Assembly (NCBI GenBank): GCA_025363675.1
Contig: JANYDJ010000156.1
Span: 1 to 56,067 of the forward strand
Length of the DNA: 56,067 bases
Direction: 5' to 3'
From: Flavobacteriaceae bacterium
Lineage (GTDB): Bacteria > Bacteroidota > Bacteroidia > UKL13-3
Position numbers and translations under genes: made by a program. Below are positions 43,160 to 52,448 of this stretch, in pieces (the stretch's first letter is position 1; every line of letters begins with the position of its first letter). A model generated the notes under the pieces. That model was not told where the DNA came from. It saw only the letters and a list, made by a program, of their open reading frames with translations, and ran no database searches.

Positions 43160-44517
43160 AAAGATTTGCCCCTCAAATATTAATTGTCAATATAATTCTT
43201 GTTTCTGTATTAGCAGTACTGGGATTTTTGAACTATTGTAATATAGAAGTAGATTCTATGGTATATATGATATTGAGATGGGCATTGGTAGCTACTATTA
43301 TATTATATGCATTAAGCAGCAAAAAACTAACTGCATGGATTGTTGCAGCCATGGTTGCTGGAATTGTATGCGGTTACGATTTTCAGCAAAATGAATTTGT
43401 AATTGGCCTGGAAAAATTGAGCAAAATATTTGTCCGCTTAATCAAAACTATTATAGCCCCGCTTATATTTTCTACCTTGGTAGTTGGCATTGCCGGTCAT
43501 TCCAATTTAAAACAAGTGGGAAGGATGGGACTAAAAGCTATTATATATTTTGAAATTGTAACAACACTAGCATTGTTTATCGGATTGGGTGCTATAAACT
43601 TTACAGAAGCGGGTGTAGGCGTGCATGTGCAAGCAAATGAAAAAGTAATAAAAAAAGCAACAGATATAATTAGCAACAAAAAAGAAGCCGATCATTTACT
43701 CGAAGTTTTTCCTGAAAATATAGCCTTGGCGGTTGCTGAAAATAGAATATTGCAAGTAGTAATTTTTAGTTTGCTATTTGCTATGGGATTGGCTTTGGTG
43801 AAAAACAATTCCAAACAAATTATGCTAAACGGATGCCAAGCTTTGGCCGATGTAATGTTTAAAGTTACTGATATAGTAATGTGGATTGCACCGCTTGCTG
43901 TATTTGGTGCTCTAGCTTCAACAGTTTCTAAAAACGGCGTGGGTGTTTTAATGGATTTGGCAAAACTCGTCGGCACTTTATATGGTGCTTTAGTTGTGTT
44001 TGTAATACTGGTATTCATCCCCATTCTCCTATTAATAAAAGCCGATCTTAAAAAGTTTTGGATAGCTTTACGCGAACCAGTCTCATTAGCTTTTGCAACA
44101 GCAAGTAGTGAAGCAGCATTACCCAAAGCTATGGAAAATATGCATACTTATGGGGTACCACAACATATAGTTTCCTTTGTGTTACCTACCGGTTATAGTT
44201 TTAATTTAGATGGCACTACATTATATCTTTCCATGGCATCGGTATTTGTGGCACAAATGTGCGGCGTCGATTTGAGCATTGGCCAACAGGTAACGATGTG
44301 TCTTACGCTAATGCTTACCAGCAAAGGAGTTGCGGGCGTTCGCGGAGCTTCATTTTTAGTACTACTTGGCACGGTTACTGCAATGGGTTTAGACCAAGAA
44401 AAAGCCTTTCTTATACTGGCAGTCGATGCTTTTATGGACATGGCTCGTACCGCTGTTAACGTAACCGGAAACTGTATTGCAACAATTGTCGTAGCTAAAT
44501 GGGAAAAAGAAATCTAA
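43156..44517 (+). CDS. Dicarboxylate/amino acid:cation symporter (DAACS family)
   Basis: A 453-residue inner-membrane transporter of the GltP/DctA/GLT family. It has about ten hydrophobic stretches and the conserved substrate-site signatures: serine-rich hairpin TASSEAALPKAMENM, the LPTGYSFNLDGTTLYL segment of TM7 (NMDGT-like), and the TM8 region AVDAFMDMARTAVNVTGN. The Asp and Asn residues that bind Na+ or substrate are present. The N-terminus is ~50 residues longer than GltP, with two extra hydrophobic segments. Substrate is probably glutamate, aspartate or a C4-dicarboxylate. Coupled to the upstream TPR lipoprotein. Confidence 0.93.
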   Translation: MKRFAPQILIVNIILVSVLAVLGFLNYCNIEVDSMVYMILRWALVATIILYALSSKKLTAWIVAAMVAGIVCGYDFQQNEFVIGLEKLSKIFVRLIKTIIAPLIFSTLVVGIAGHSNLKQVGRMGLKAIIYFEIVTTLALFIGLGAINFTEAGVGVHVQANEKVIKKATDIISNKKEADHLLEVFPENIALAVAENRILQVVIFSLLFAMGLALVKNNSKQIMLNGCQALADVMFKVTDIVMWIAPLAVFGALASTVSKNGVGVLMDLAKLVGTLYGALVVFVILVFIPILLLIKADLKKFWIALREPVSLAFATASSEAALPKAMENMHTYGVPQHIVSFVLPTGYSFNLDGTTLYLSMASVFVAQMCGVDLSIGQQVTMCLTLMLTSKGVAGVRGASFLVLLGTVTAMGLDQEKAFLILAVDAFMDMARTAVNVTGNCIATIVVAKWEKEI

Positions 44518-44519
44518 AC

Positions 44520-46724
44520 ATGAAACGCTATATTATTTTCTACATTGCCCTTGCTTTTTTTAGCAGCAAGGCCCTTTCGCAAAGCAGCTACCTATTGCAG
44601 AGTAAGGCAACCCTGCCCAAAGAATTTAATACGAGCATAGAAGATAGATTGGCAAAGGCCAAGGAGCATTTAAAAACCCTAAATATTAAATACAACGACG
44701 AGCTTTTAAAAGAAGAGATTATTTTGTTTCAGGGATACCTTAGAAGTGGCCAAGTACTGTTTAATGACACTATTAGTTATCATATAGATAAAATTGCACA
44801 CAAGTTTTTTGAGTTGGATAAAACTATAGCCAACAATGTAAAAATATATGTTTGCAAAAACGATTATGCCGTTAATTTTTCATCGCCCGATGGAATGATT
44901 TTTATTACTACAGGTTTTATTGCACAAACTACCGATGAATCGCAGATAGCATTTGCCATAGCTCGAGAGATTGCTAAATATAGAAGCGGATATATACAAA
45001 GTCTGGATATAACTTTGTTAAATAAAGGAGGCGATGTAAAATCCTTTAATACCTATTTTCATGAGTTTACTGACCAGATTTTGGTGGAAACTGCCAATAC
45101 TTTTGAATATGATAAAGATGCTTTGGAATTAACCAAAGAAGCAGGCTTCGATAGAGGAGAAGCCCTCCTGTATTTCGATATATTACTGAATGCGGAGTTC
45201 CCTTTTGAATATAATAAATTTGATAAAACTTTTTTTGAAAGTGCCAACTTTACGATACCTGCTGAATTTGACAAGGACACCATTATGGCAGTTACTCATA
45301 GTGAGGAAGTGACCCAATCAGAATCACCAATATATGATGATTATGAAAAACGCAAAGATTTATTGGGTCGATTTAAACCCAACAGTACCCACAAGCATAC
45401 TATTGAAGTTGCTACCTATAATTATATAATTAAACTGGCAAAACTAGAAACCTGCAAACAACAATTGCTTCGCAAGCAATATAATGATGCTCTATATAAC
45501 TCGTATTGCCTTATTAAACAAGATACGGGAAATATACAAGCCAAAGAAATTTTTGTTCAGGCATTGTTTGGTTTTTCAATTAATAAGGATGTAGATGTAG
45601 AAAATTATCTGAAGGGACTTTGGGCTGAAAAAAAATTGAGTAAACTTGCAGAATATGAATTTAAGAAAGCTGGAATAACACCCGTAGATACCTGCATAAA
45701 ACTATTATATAAAATTAAAGCAAACAATCCGAACAATATTACAGCATTGGCTCTACGCAAGTGTTGGGAATGGGCTGCACAAAATCCAAAATCAGCTTAT
45801 CTGCACAGCTTTCGCGACTATTTGATGGCTTATTTATATAACAATACAGTGATGAAAAAAGAATATTTTGTTTTTTCTAAAAATGAAGTAAGACCCGATG
45901 AACCTATAAAAGTGGAAGAACCTACCGTTAATAAATATGCCCGCCTCAAAAAACCAAAAGTAGTAGAAAATGTATACAAAAATATTCCAGATGCATACAC
46001 CCAAACTGCAATGATGGATATTACTTCCGCTTTTATTTTTGAAAGAGAATATAAAAATGCGGTTAACAACTTCGAATTTCTATTTAGAGAGGAAGAGCCC
46101 AAAAACAACAAAAAATTTAAAATCGACAGTAAAATTCTTCAATCTTCTCTTGATTTCGACTATCTCAATTTGCTAAAAAATGACCAAGACCCTGTAAGGG
46201 AGGTGATACCTGACAAAGAGAAATTGAAAGTAGAAAATCTGTTTAATAACTACGACAAACTATTGGGTGGAAAAGTATTAAATATGAGTGTGGAAGAAAT
46301 AAAACTAAACAATGCCCAAATGTGGAACGATGAAGTAATGATTAATGATTATATATATGAAATAGGGAACAATTTATTGGGGTATCGCACCAATTATTCT
46401 GCTATCCAATTTCAAGCCTATCAGCTATCTTTATCAAAGAAAACCCCTTACTTATTTACAGGCAAATTTACCAAAAAAATATATCATAAAGAATCTGCTT
46501 CCGATGGAGATGAATGCAATAGTTGTAGTATTACCAATTGCCTGGTGCTTGTAGATTTATTTAATGTAGCTGTTCCCAGCAAAAAATTTCTGTTTGAATA
46601 TTATATAATTGATTTCAAAACAGGATATAAGGTTTATCAAAACTCCAACGACGATTTTATTCCTTTTAAAAACGACATGCTAAAAGCACATATATATGAT
46701 ATCTTATATCAACTAACCTATTAG
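44520..46724 (+). CDS. Exported M48-like protein with a degenerate zinc motif
   Basis: A 734-residue exported protein starting at ATG 44520, where a clear signal peptide begins (MKRYIIFYIALAFFSSKALS); an ATG at 44499 would add seven residues and overlap the symporter gene. Residues ~80-215 follow M48 metallopeptidases: VKIYVCKNDYAVNFSSPDGM, IFITTGFIAQTTDESQIAFA, then REIAKY (149-154) where HExxH should be, and EYDKDALELTKEAGFD, the usual E..AD...GYD block. Both metal-binding His are replaced (R149, Y154), though E150 remains, so it should not be a zinc peptidase. The C-terminal ~500 residues are helical, TPR-like and unfamiliar. Genes on both sides are 2-4 bp away, suggesting one operon from 42431 to 47448. 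Confidence 0.75.
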   Translation: MKRYIIFYIALAFFSSKALSQSSYLLQSKATLPKEFNTSIEDRLAKAKEHLKTLNIKYNDELLKEEIILFQGYLRSGQVLFNDTISYHIDKIAHKFFELDKTIANNVKIYVCKNDYAVNFSSPDGMIFITTGFIAQTTDESQIAFAIAREIAKYRSGYIQSLDITLLNKGGDVKSFNTYFHEFTDQILVETANTFEYDKDALELTKEAGFDRGEALLYFDILLNAEFPFEYNKFDKTFFESANFTIPAEFDKDTIMAVTHSEEVTQSESPIYDDYEKRKDLLGRFKPNSTHKHTIEVATYNYIIKLAKLETCKQQLLRKQYNDALYNSYCLIKQDTGNIQAKEIFVQALFGFSINKDVDVENYLKGLWAEKKLSKLAEYEFKKAGITPVDTCIKLLYKIKANNPNNITALALRKCWEWAAQNPKSAYLHSFRDYLMAYLYNNTVMKKEYFVFSKNEVRPDEPIKVEEPTVNKYARLKKPKVVENVYKNIPDAYTQTAMMDITSAFIFEREYKNAVNNFEFLFREEEPKNNKKFKIDSKILQSSLDFDYLNLLKNDQDPVREVIPDKEKLKVENLFNNYDKLLGGKVLNMSVEEIKLNNAQMWNDEVMINDYIYEIGNNLLGYRTNYSAIQFQAYQLSLSKKTPYLFTGKFTKKIYHKESASDGDECNSCSITNCLVLVDLFNVAVPSKKFLFEYYIIDFKTGYKVYQNSNDDFIPFKNDMLKAHIYDILYQLTY

Positions 46725-46728
46725 CCCC

Positions 46729-47448
46729 ATGAGGAAATATATAAATATAATAATACTGCTGCTCATTTGCTTAAATTCAAATGCTCAGATTCCGGGCTAT
46801 TTGGGCAAAAGGGACATTATTGGTGTGGGTGCACAATGGTTCCCCTCCTACAAAAATTATGGATACACCACCTCCTCCTACGACCCAAAATGGAATAGCT
46901 CATTTAGTTTAAAAAATTACAGGTACAAATCGGCCTTCAATATATTCTACGAGCGGGTAATTGATCGGTATATCAGCATGAATTTTAACTATAATTATCA
47001 GCGTGGCGGTTATCGAAGTGAAGAAGAATCTATTGATTCTTTCGATATTAATGGAAATCCATATTCGCATTATTCTTACCAAGATTACAATGTGGTTTCA
47101 CACCGATATGAAGTATTGTTCAAGTTCTTGTTCCGAAACAGTGGTGGCCTTGCACCCCTTGGCCCTTATATAGGTGTGGGTTTAAATTATAACCGGATTA
47201 ATGGTTGGGCAGTGGGGAAAGAGCAAAGTATGATGAAAAAATCTTTATTGGCGATGTCAGTATCTTGGGGCAAAACAAGAGTGCTGGGCGATAATATTAT
47301 GATAGACTATGGTATTAGGTGTACCCCTTTTTATTTTAATGGGGAAGTTAATATTCTAAACCAACCAGTAAAAGAATTAAAACCGGCTTCCTATATGTTT
47401 GCCCGTAACTTGCTTTTTGGATATTTTAATATAGGAATATTATTATAA
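46729..47448 (+). CDS. Exported outer-membrane-barrel-like hypothetical protein
   Basis: A 239-residue protein with a signal peptide (MRKYINIIILLLICLNSNAQ). The mature part has alternating aromatic-rich strands (SAFNIFYERVIDRYISMNFN, YGIRCTPFYFNGEV, FARNLLFGYFNIGILL) and a terminal hydrophobic residue, as in small Bacteroidota outer-membrane beta-barrels. I cannot assign a family or role. It follows the M48-like gene by 4 bp and ends about 30 bp from a convergent gene. Confidence 0.6.
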   Translation: MRKYINIIILLLICLNSNAQIPGYLGKRDIIGVGAQWFPSYKNYGYTTSSYDPKWNSSFSLKNYRYKSAFNIFYERVIDRYISMNFNYNYQRGGYRSEEESIDSFDINGNPYSHYSYQDYNVVSHRYEVLFKFLFRNSGGLAPLGPYIGVGLNYNRINGWAVGKEQSMMKKSLLAMSVSWGKTRVLGDNIMIDYGIRCTPFYFNGEVNILNQPVKELKPASYMFARNLLFGYFNIGILL

Positions 47449-47479
47449 CTTTTAAATAGTTCCGGTATATTGATTGGTA

Positions 47480-48352
47480 TTAATGCACCAACGAAATACC
47501 CACTGAAGTTACATACACATTTGAACCTTGGTTTTTATTCATCATTGGCATTAATGAGGTTTCTGCCCACAGGCGAATAAATTTATAAGCAACGCGAATA
47601 GTAGCTTTTACATTAAATGTTGACTGGTTTAAGTTACTCCAACGGTTTATATAATAGTTTATCCCATCCTTATTATATTCTACATTTTGTTTTGATGCAA
47701 AACGCCAGGAGCCAATAACTCCCACAGCAAGTTGAAAAGCATTTTCAGGGTTCCCTTTTTTAGAACCTACTGCAAACCTTACCATTACAGGCACATTGAG
47801 AGAATGATTAATAATCCGATTTTTGGTGTACTGGAGCGTAGTATCGTACTGGGGCACTAACATATTATTCGCTTTGTCGATATTTAGCAGTACGGACTCG
47901 TCGCTTAGGCGGATAGCAGAATGTTCGTAGCCCAAACCAGAAACAATACTTATCCGTTTTTTATCATTGGATATCATATTTTCAAATAAATTTATTTTCC
48001 AGTTAAACGATTTCCCAATATCGTTATTCAAATATTTGGTATCGTTTTTCAGCGTCATTTGCCCCATGCCCGAACCTACAAAATTAAATCCCAGATCGAA
48101 TCCATCCCACATACTTCGGTATACATGTTTATCTCTGTCCATACTAAATATATATTTGTTTAAAGTATCGAGCAATACATTACTCTTACCTTCAATCACA
48201 ATAGTTGTATCATATATAAGTTTGCCATCTTTAGATATAACCACCCGTTTTTTATATACTTCTTTTTTCGTATTTACAGTATCCGTTTGGGCAACAGATT
48301 GCTTGTAAATAAAAATGCCTATTAACACTATTATTATATTAAAGTATCTCAT
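47480..48352 (-). CDS. Exported outer-membrane-barrel-like protein downstream of the anti-sigma gene
   Basis: A 290-residue protein with a signal peptide (ending SVAQ near residue 21), then a charged/beta N-terminal part (~22-95) and a C-terminal barrel-like region with strands such as DLGFNFVGSGMGQMTL, SLNVPVMVRFAVGS and FIRLWAETSLMPMM, ending YVTSVGISLVH. This resembles the Bacteroidota "outer membrane beta-barrel" proteins that are often coded after ECF sigma/anti-sigma pairs. It lies 37 bp after the anti-sigma gene on the same strand, so it may be part of its regulon or the signal source. Role unknown. Confidence 0.65.
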   Translation of the reverse strand: MRYFNIIIVLIGIFIYKQSVAQTDTVNTKKEVYKKRVVISKDGKLIYDTTIVIEGKSNVLLDTLNKYIFSMDRDKHVYRSMWDGFDLGFNFVGSGMGQMTLKNDTKYLNNDIGKSFNWKINLFENMISNDKKRISIVSGLGYEHSAIRLSDESVLLNIDKANNMLVPQYDTTLQYTKNRIINHSLNVPVMVRFAVGSKKGNPENAFQLAVGVIGSWRFASKQNVEYNKDGINYYINRWSNLNQSTFNVKATIRVAYKFIRLWAETSLMPMMNKNQGSNVYVTSVGISLVH

Positions 48353-48389
48353 TTTTTAAATTGTATTATTATACTGTTTATTATTTGCT

Positions 48390-49664
48390 TTAAAATTCTC
48401 CGAACAAAACTGTGTTGCCAATTTTTACGGGTCTCATATTTATATTTTGAGGTATATTTTTACTTACATTTACCCTAAATCTGGTATTCTTATTTACCCA
48501 ACCACTTGCTCTTTTTGCCACTTGATCCCAATTTACCCTTGTATTAGTAAGCCCGTTCACTTGCACAATTCTTTGGTCTTGCTCGGTGGGCATTTGTTGC
48601 AGTTCTTGCTCAATTAATTTTTGTTTTATTTTATTTTCTAGGGCCATATCCTCTTCACTGTTTGCTACATTTTGCAGCCTTACCACATTAAACTCAAAAG
48701 GCTTGTTTGTATCCACTGCAGTTTGTATGGGGCCTATAATATTATCCCCTCTGTCAGCTAATGAAACACTCATATTTGCATGATGTATTGTATGTTTCCT
48801 TGCAGGTGTGGCACTGGCAAATGTTGCATATACGCGATTTGTGTGAGGTATTTCCTTATCATCATTTTTAACTGGGTTTTCAAATTCTATTTTTGCTGTA
48901 GGTTCTGCAATATTGGTATCCGCATTTCCCCAATTATTATAGGCAAAATATACAACCAAACATGCTGCAGCCGCTGCTGACATGTAAGGCACCAATCGGG
49001 TATACAACGGCTTGATTGCTTTTATATAGAGTTTGTTTTTATTTTTAAATACTACTTTTTTATCGGGTATTTGATAGGTGTGTTTATATAATTCTAAATC
49101 GGTTTGATAAGCTGGATTAAGGGACAAAAAAGCGAAAAAATCTTTTTCTTGCGATAAGGAAAGTTGTTTCTCGCAATATAATACCATCAACTCATCGATA
49201 TTCTCTTTGTTAATTCCTTCGGTTATAATAGTAGCAATTTTTCTTAATACTTGCTTCTCCACTTTATTTACAAGTATATGTTCGTCGGCATGCAATTTGG
49301 CCAATTTATATAAATTCCTATCACGTTTGAACAAGGGATTTTGTTTGATAAAATCGGCAAGTTCAATTTTCTCTATTTGCGATAGTTCACCTTCGGCTTC
49401 TTTAGTTAAGTATAGCTCTACATTGTTGCGTGTAACGCGGCCTATATTGTCGGAGCATATTTTTTTGAGTTGGTGCTTAAAATCATTCCCAATACCTTGC
49501 TCTGGAAAATCAATTCTTTTGCTTTTTCCAAAACTGTCAAACTCTTCTTTTTGTGCGGGATTAATATCTAAAAAAGCAAACAACGCATTTTGCTCACTCG
49601 GGCTCAATATCCCATCATAATAGTCAACAATGTATATAATATAATTTTCTAAAGTTATGGTCAT
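48390..49664 (-). CDS. Anti-sigma-factor-like transmembrane protein
   Basis: A 424-residue protein with a cytoplasmic N-terminal region of repeated short blocks that resemble Bacteroidota anti-sigma domains (YIIYIVDYYDGILSPSEQN..FLDINP, a second around ADFIKQNP, a third around FFAFLSLNP), one transmembrane helix (about 225-243, SAAAAACLVVYFA) and a periplasmic C-terminal part rich in Asn/Gln. It directly follows the ECF sigma gene (15-bp gap) on the same strand, which is the standard position for its cognate anti-sigma factor. The regulated signal is unknown. It is longer than the usual 200-350 residues because of the repeated blocks. Confidence 0.8.
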   Translation of the reverse strand: MTITLENYIIYIVDYYDGILSPSEQNALFAFLDINPAQKEEFDSFGKSKRIDFPEQGIGNDFKHQLKKICSDNIGRVTRNNVELYLTKEAEGELSQIEKIELADFIKQNPLFKRDRNLYKLAKLHADEHILVNKVEKQVLRKIATIITEGINKENIDELMVLYCEKQLSLSQEKDFFAFLSLNPAYQTDLELYKHTYQIPDKKVVFKNKNKLYIKAIKPLYTRLVPYMSAAAAACLVVYFAYNNWGNADTNIAEPTAKIEFENPVKNDDKEIPHTNRVYATFASATPARKHTIHHANMSVSLADRGDNIIGPIQTAVDTNKPFEFNVVRLQNVANSEEDMALENKIKQKLIEQELQQMPTEQDQRIVQVNGLTNTRVNWDQVAKRASGWVNKNTRFRVNVSKNIPQNINMRPVKIGNTVLFGEF

Positions 49665-49679
49665 ACGGTTATTTTTATA

Positions 49680-50168
49680 TTATAATAGTTCTTCAAATTT
49701 TCCCAACTTTTCTTTCAACACTTGTCTTCCCCTAAATATATATACTTTTACCTGCGATAAGCTAAGGTTGGTTATGTCACTTATTTGTTCGTAGCTATAA
49801 CCTTCGTAGTCTCTCAGCAATATTACCGAACGCAGCACTTCGCTTAGTTCAGCCACTGCCTGGTCAATAATTTCTTTCACACCTGTATAGTGGCTAGGTG
49901 TATGGGTATGCTCATACTCGTTCACCTCGTCCCAGTTTGCTTTCTTTTTGTCACGTCTTATCAAGTCTATCATAGTATGATATGCTGTTGTATATAAATA
50001 CGATTTGCATTTATCGAACTCGATGATGTCGTTTTTCAACCACATTTTTTCAAACGAGTCCTGAACGATGTCTTTCGCTTTGTCCTCATCCCTGATATTT
50101 TTGAGGATAAAACGATAGACTCCGTCAGAATACAAATCGACACATTTGTTAAATTCTGTCGCGGTCAT
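49680..50168 (-). CDS. ECF RNA polymerase sigma factor (sigma-70 family)
   Basis: A 162-residue extracytoplasmic-function sigma factor with region 2 (FNKCVDLYSDGVYRFI, DIVQDSFEKMWLK, YLYTTAYHTMIDLIRRDKKK) and region 4 (VAELSEVLRSVILLRDYEGY, SYEQISDITNLSLSQVKVYI, FRGRQVLKEKL), with no region 1 or 3. It should direct RNA polymerase to a small regulon and be held inactive by the anti-sigma protein coded next. A GTAAC/CGTA pair 16 bp apart upstream (50195-50219) may be its own promoter. The downstream barrel-like protein may belong to the same unit. Confidence 0.93.
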   Translation of the reverse strand: MTATEFNKCVDLYSDGVYRFILKNIRDEDKAKDIVQDSFEKMWLKNDIIEFDKCKSYLYTTAYHTMIDLIRRDKKKANWDEVNEYEHTHTPSHYTGVKEIIDQAVAELSEVLRSVILLRDYEGYSYEQISDITNLSLSQVKVYIFRGRQVLKEKLGKFEELL

Positions 50169-50194
50169 GTAGAGTTGGTGATTTTGACTTGTGG

Positions 50195-50219
50195 TACGTC
50201 ATTATAATTTCTTTGTTAC
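50195..50219 (-). promoter_or_regulatory. Candidate ECF-type promoter (GTAAC ... CGTA)
   Basis: On the minus strand GTAAC (50219-50215) and CGTA (50198-50195) are separated by 16 bp, matching the usual AAC-type -35 and CGT-type -10 elements of ECF promoters, about 27 bp before the sigma gene's start. This would fit autoregulation of the sigma/anti-sigma unit. Confidence 0.35.
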
Positions 50220-50248
50220 AAAAATAAAGATTTTTTTATGGCTTCGTC

Positions 50249-50256
50249 TATTTTTG
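50249..50256 (+). promoter_or_regulatory. Putative murB -7 box (TATTTTTG)
   Basis: TATTTTTG fits TAnnTTTG and ends four bases before the murB ATG, so transcription would start at or next to the start codon. A -33 TTTG is not found at the right distance. Confidence 0.35.
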
Positions 50257-50260
50257 CCCC

Positions 50261-51280
50261 ATGCAGCTGGAAGAAAACAAATCATTAAAATCGCTAAACA
50301 CCTTTGGAATAGATGCTTTTGCTAAATATTTTGTAGAAATAAACACTATTGCCGACGCCCAAACCTTTTTTGCTGAAAAGAAATTCGACCCCGAAAAAAA
50401 ATTAATATTGGGCGGCGGTAGTAATCTACTGTTTACCAAAAACTATGACGGCCTGGTTGTTAAAAACAGTATAGAAGGAATAGAAATAACCAAAGAAGAC
50501 GATAACCATGTGTGGCTAAAAGCCAAAGCAGGAACAATATGGCACCAACTGGTATTATATGCAGTGGCAAACAATTGGGGCGGGATAGAAAATTTATCGC
50601 TAATACCCGGGCTTTGCGGTGCAGCCCCCATGCAGAACATTGGTGCGTATGGGGTTGAACTAAAAGATGTATTTATTAGTTTAGAAGCACTTAATCTCGA
50701 ATCGAATCAAATACAAATATTTAACCATGCCGATTGTGAATTTGGATACCGCGAAAGCGTTTTCAAAAACAAGTTCAAGAATCAATTTCTGATAGTATCT
50801 ATTACGCTCAAATTAAATAAGAAACCTGTTTATAATATATCTTATGGAGCTATACAAACCACGCTAGAACATAACGGAATAATGGAGCCGACGGTAAAAT
50901 CGATTAGCGATGCTGTTATACAAATTCGTAGCAGCAAACTGCCCAACCCTGCCGAACTGGGCAATGCTGGAAGTTTCTTTAAAAACCCAGAAATTCCAAA
51001 ACAACAATATGAACAGTTGCAATTGCAATACCCGCTGCTGCCCTCATATAAGGGTTCCATTCCCAACCATGTAAAAATACCTGCGGGTTGGCTTATTGAG
51101 CAATGTGGCTGGAAAGGAAAACAAATTGGCCATACAGGTTCGCACAAATACCAAGCACTGGTACTTGTAAACTATGGTAATGCCACTGGCGATGAAATAT
51201 ATAAATTGGCACAAGATATTATTGCAAGTGTGAAAGAAAAATTTGGGGTGGAGTTGACGCCTGAGGTAAATTTGGTTTGA
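50261..51280 (+). CDS. murB: UDP-N-acetylmuramate dehydrogenase (type I MurB)
   Basis: Cytoplasmic FAD enzyme that reduces UDP-GlcNAc-enolpyruvate to UDP-MurNAc, an early step for the dcw-encoded ligases. The 339 residues include the FAD-binding KLILGGGSNLLFT, LIPGLCGAAPMQNIGAYGVE, GYRESVFKNKFK, the active-site GNAGSFFKNPEIP with the catalytic Ser, PAGWLIEQCGWKGKQ and the closing ELTPEVNLV with the catalytic Glu. The long C-terminal insert and length (342 in E. coli) mark type I. It is outside the dcw cluster, as is usual in this phylum, and divergent from the ECF sigma gene. Confidence 0.97.
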   Translation: MQLEENKSLKSLNTFGIDAFAKYFVEINTIADAQTFFAEKKFDPEKKLILGGGSNLLFTKNYDGLVVKNSIEGIEITKEDDNHVWLKAKAGTIWHQLVLYAVANNWGGIENLSLIPGLCGAAPMQNIGAYGVELKDVFISLEALNLESNQIQIFNHADCEFGYRESVFKNKFKNQFLIVSITLKLNKKPVYNISYGAIQTTLEHNGIMEPTVKSISDAVIQIRSSKLPNPAELGNAGSFFKNPEIPKQQYEQLQLQYPLLPSYKGSIPNHVKIPAGWLIEQCGWKGKQIGHTGSHKYQALVLVNYGNATGDEIYKLAQDIIASVKEKFGVELTPEVNLV

Positions 51281-51375
51281 TTGGAACATTATGTTTTTGG
51301 GGATTACTGTCTCATAATATGTAGATAATTAGTTGTCCTCTCTCATTATTATTGCATTTTCTAATACTAACTTAA

Positions 51376-52413
51376 ATGGAATGGAGTGCCCACCCTATTA
51401 CACACAAAAGCAAGAAACGCATTGCTGTATATTTTGAAAAAGATGCAACCCTAATTGCCCGTATCAAAAAAATGGACGATGCCCGCTGGAGCCAGACTAT
51501 AAAAGCATGGCATGTGCCCGATAACGACGAAAACCGCAAACGATTTAAGATTGATCCTGTTATACAATTAACCGAAGAGCAGGTATCAAAAATAGCAGAA
51601 TTTACAAGGTGGTTAAAATCGAAACGGTATAGCGATAGCACCATTAAAACCTATACTGAAGCATTAAAGTCTTTTCTTAAATTTAATGATACCAAACCAA
51701 TTGAGGAAATAACAAATAATGATGTTATAAAGTATAACAATGAATTTATACTTAAGCATCATTTATCAGCATCATATCAAAATCAAGTTGTGAATTCTAT
51801 AAAATTATTTTTTAGAACAGTGGAGCAAAGGTCAATAAATATCGAACTCATCCACCGACCGCGGAAAGAACATTTGCTCCCAAATGTTTTGAGCAAAGAA
51901 GAGGTGAAAGATGTATTACATGCTTTAACCAACATAAAGCATCGAACTATGCTTTCGCTTATATATAGTTGTGGACTAAGGCGGAGCGAATTATTAAACT
52001 TAAGATCCGAACATATCGATTCAAAAAGAAATTTGATCATCATAAAACAGTCAAAGGGCAAAAAAGACCGTATTGTCCCCCTTTCAGAAAAAACACTCAA
52101 AATGCTTAGGGATTATTATACAATTTACAAACCCAGCACCTGGCTATTTGAGGGACAGATTGCAAATGAACAATATGACGAAAGAAGTCTGTCTAACGTA
52201 CTTAAGCAAGCTGTGGCAAAAACTAAAATTACCAAACCTGTTACTTTGCATTGGCTCAGACACAGTTATGCAACACACTTATTAGAAGCAGGCACCGACT
52301 TAAGATACATACAGGAAATTCTTGGGCATAAAAGCAGTAAGACAACTGAAATATACACACATGTGAGCACCAAAAGCCTCCAGAATATCAAAAGCCCATT
52401 TGATGATATGTGA
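51376..52413 (+). CDS. Tyrosine recombinase / integrase (XerC/D-like)
   Basis: A 345-residue tyrosine recombinase. An unusual N-terminal part (about 1-70) contains KKMDDARWSQTIKAWHVPD, a short beta-rich region often attached to Bacteroidota integrases. It is followed by a SAM-like core-binding domain (about 75-165) and the catalytic domain with R202 (GLRRSE), K227 (QSKGKKDR), H292 and R295 (HWLRHSYATHL), H318 (ILGHKS) and Y327 (EIYTHV). All catalytic residues are present, so it should cut and rejoin DNA. It lacks a recognisable IntI-specific insert. It faces a region with direct TTATGGC repeats and cassette-like borders (52449-54485). Integrase of this type with adjacent accessory genes suggests it mobilises them. 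Confidence 0.93.
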   Translation: MEWSAHPITHKSKKRIAVYFEKDATLIARIKKMDDARWSQTIKAWHVPDNDENRKRFKIDPVIQLTEEQVSKIAEFTRWLKSKRYSDSTIKTYTEALKSFLKFNDTKPIEEITNNDVIKYNNEFILKHHLSASYQNQVVNSIKLFFRTVEQRSINIELIHRPRKEHLLPNVLSKEEVKDVLHALTNIKHRTMLSLIYSCGLRRSELLNLRSEHIDSKRNLIIIKQSKGKKDRIVPLSEKTLKMLRDYYTIYKPSTWLFEGQIANEQYDERSLSNVLKQAVAKTKITKPVTLHWLRHSYATHLLEAGTDLRYIQEILGHKSSKTTEIYTHVSTKSLQNIKSPFDDM

Positions 52414-52448
52414 AAAATTTGCTATTATTGCAATAAATATGTTGCATA

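Noticed and set aside
51376..52413. Recombinase considered as a true integron integrase (IntI)
   Set aside because: The catalytic domain shows no IntI-type extra helix between the K and HxxR motifs; only the cassette-like borders point to integrons.
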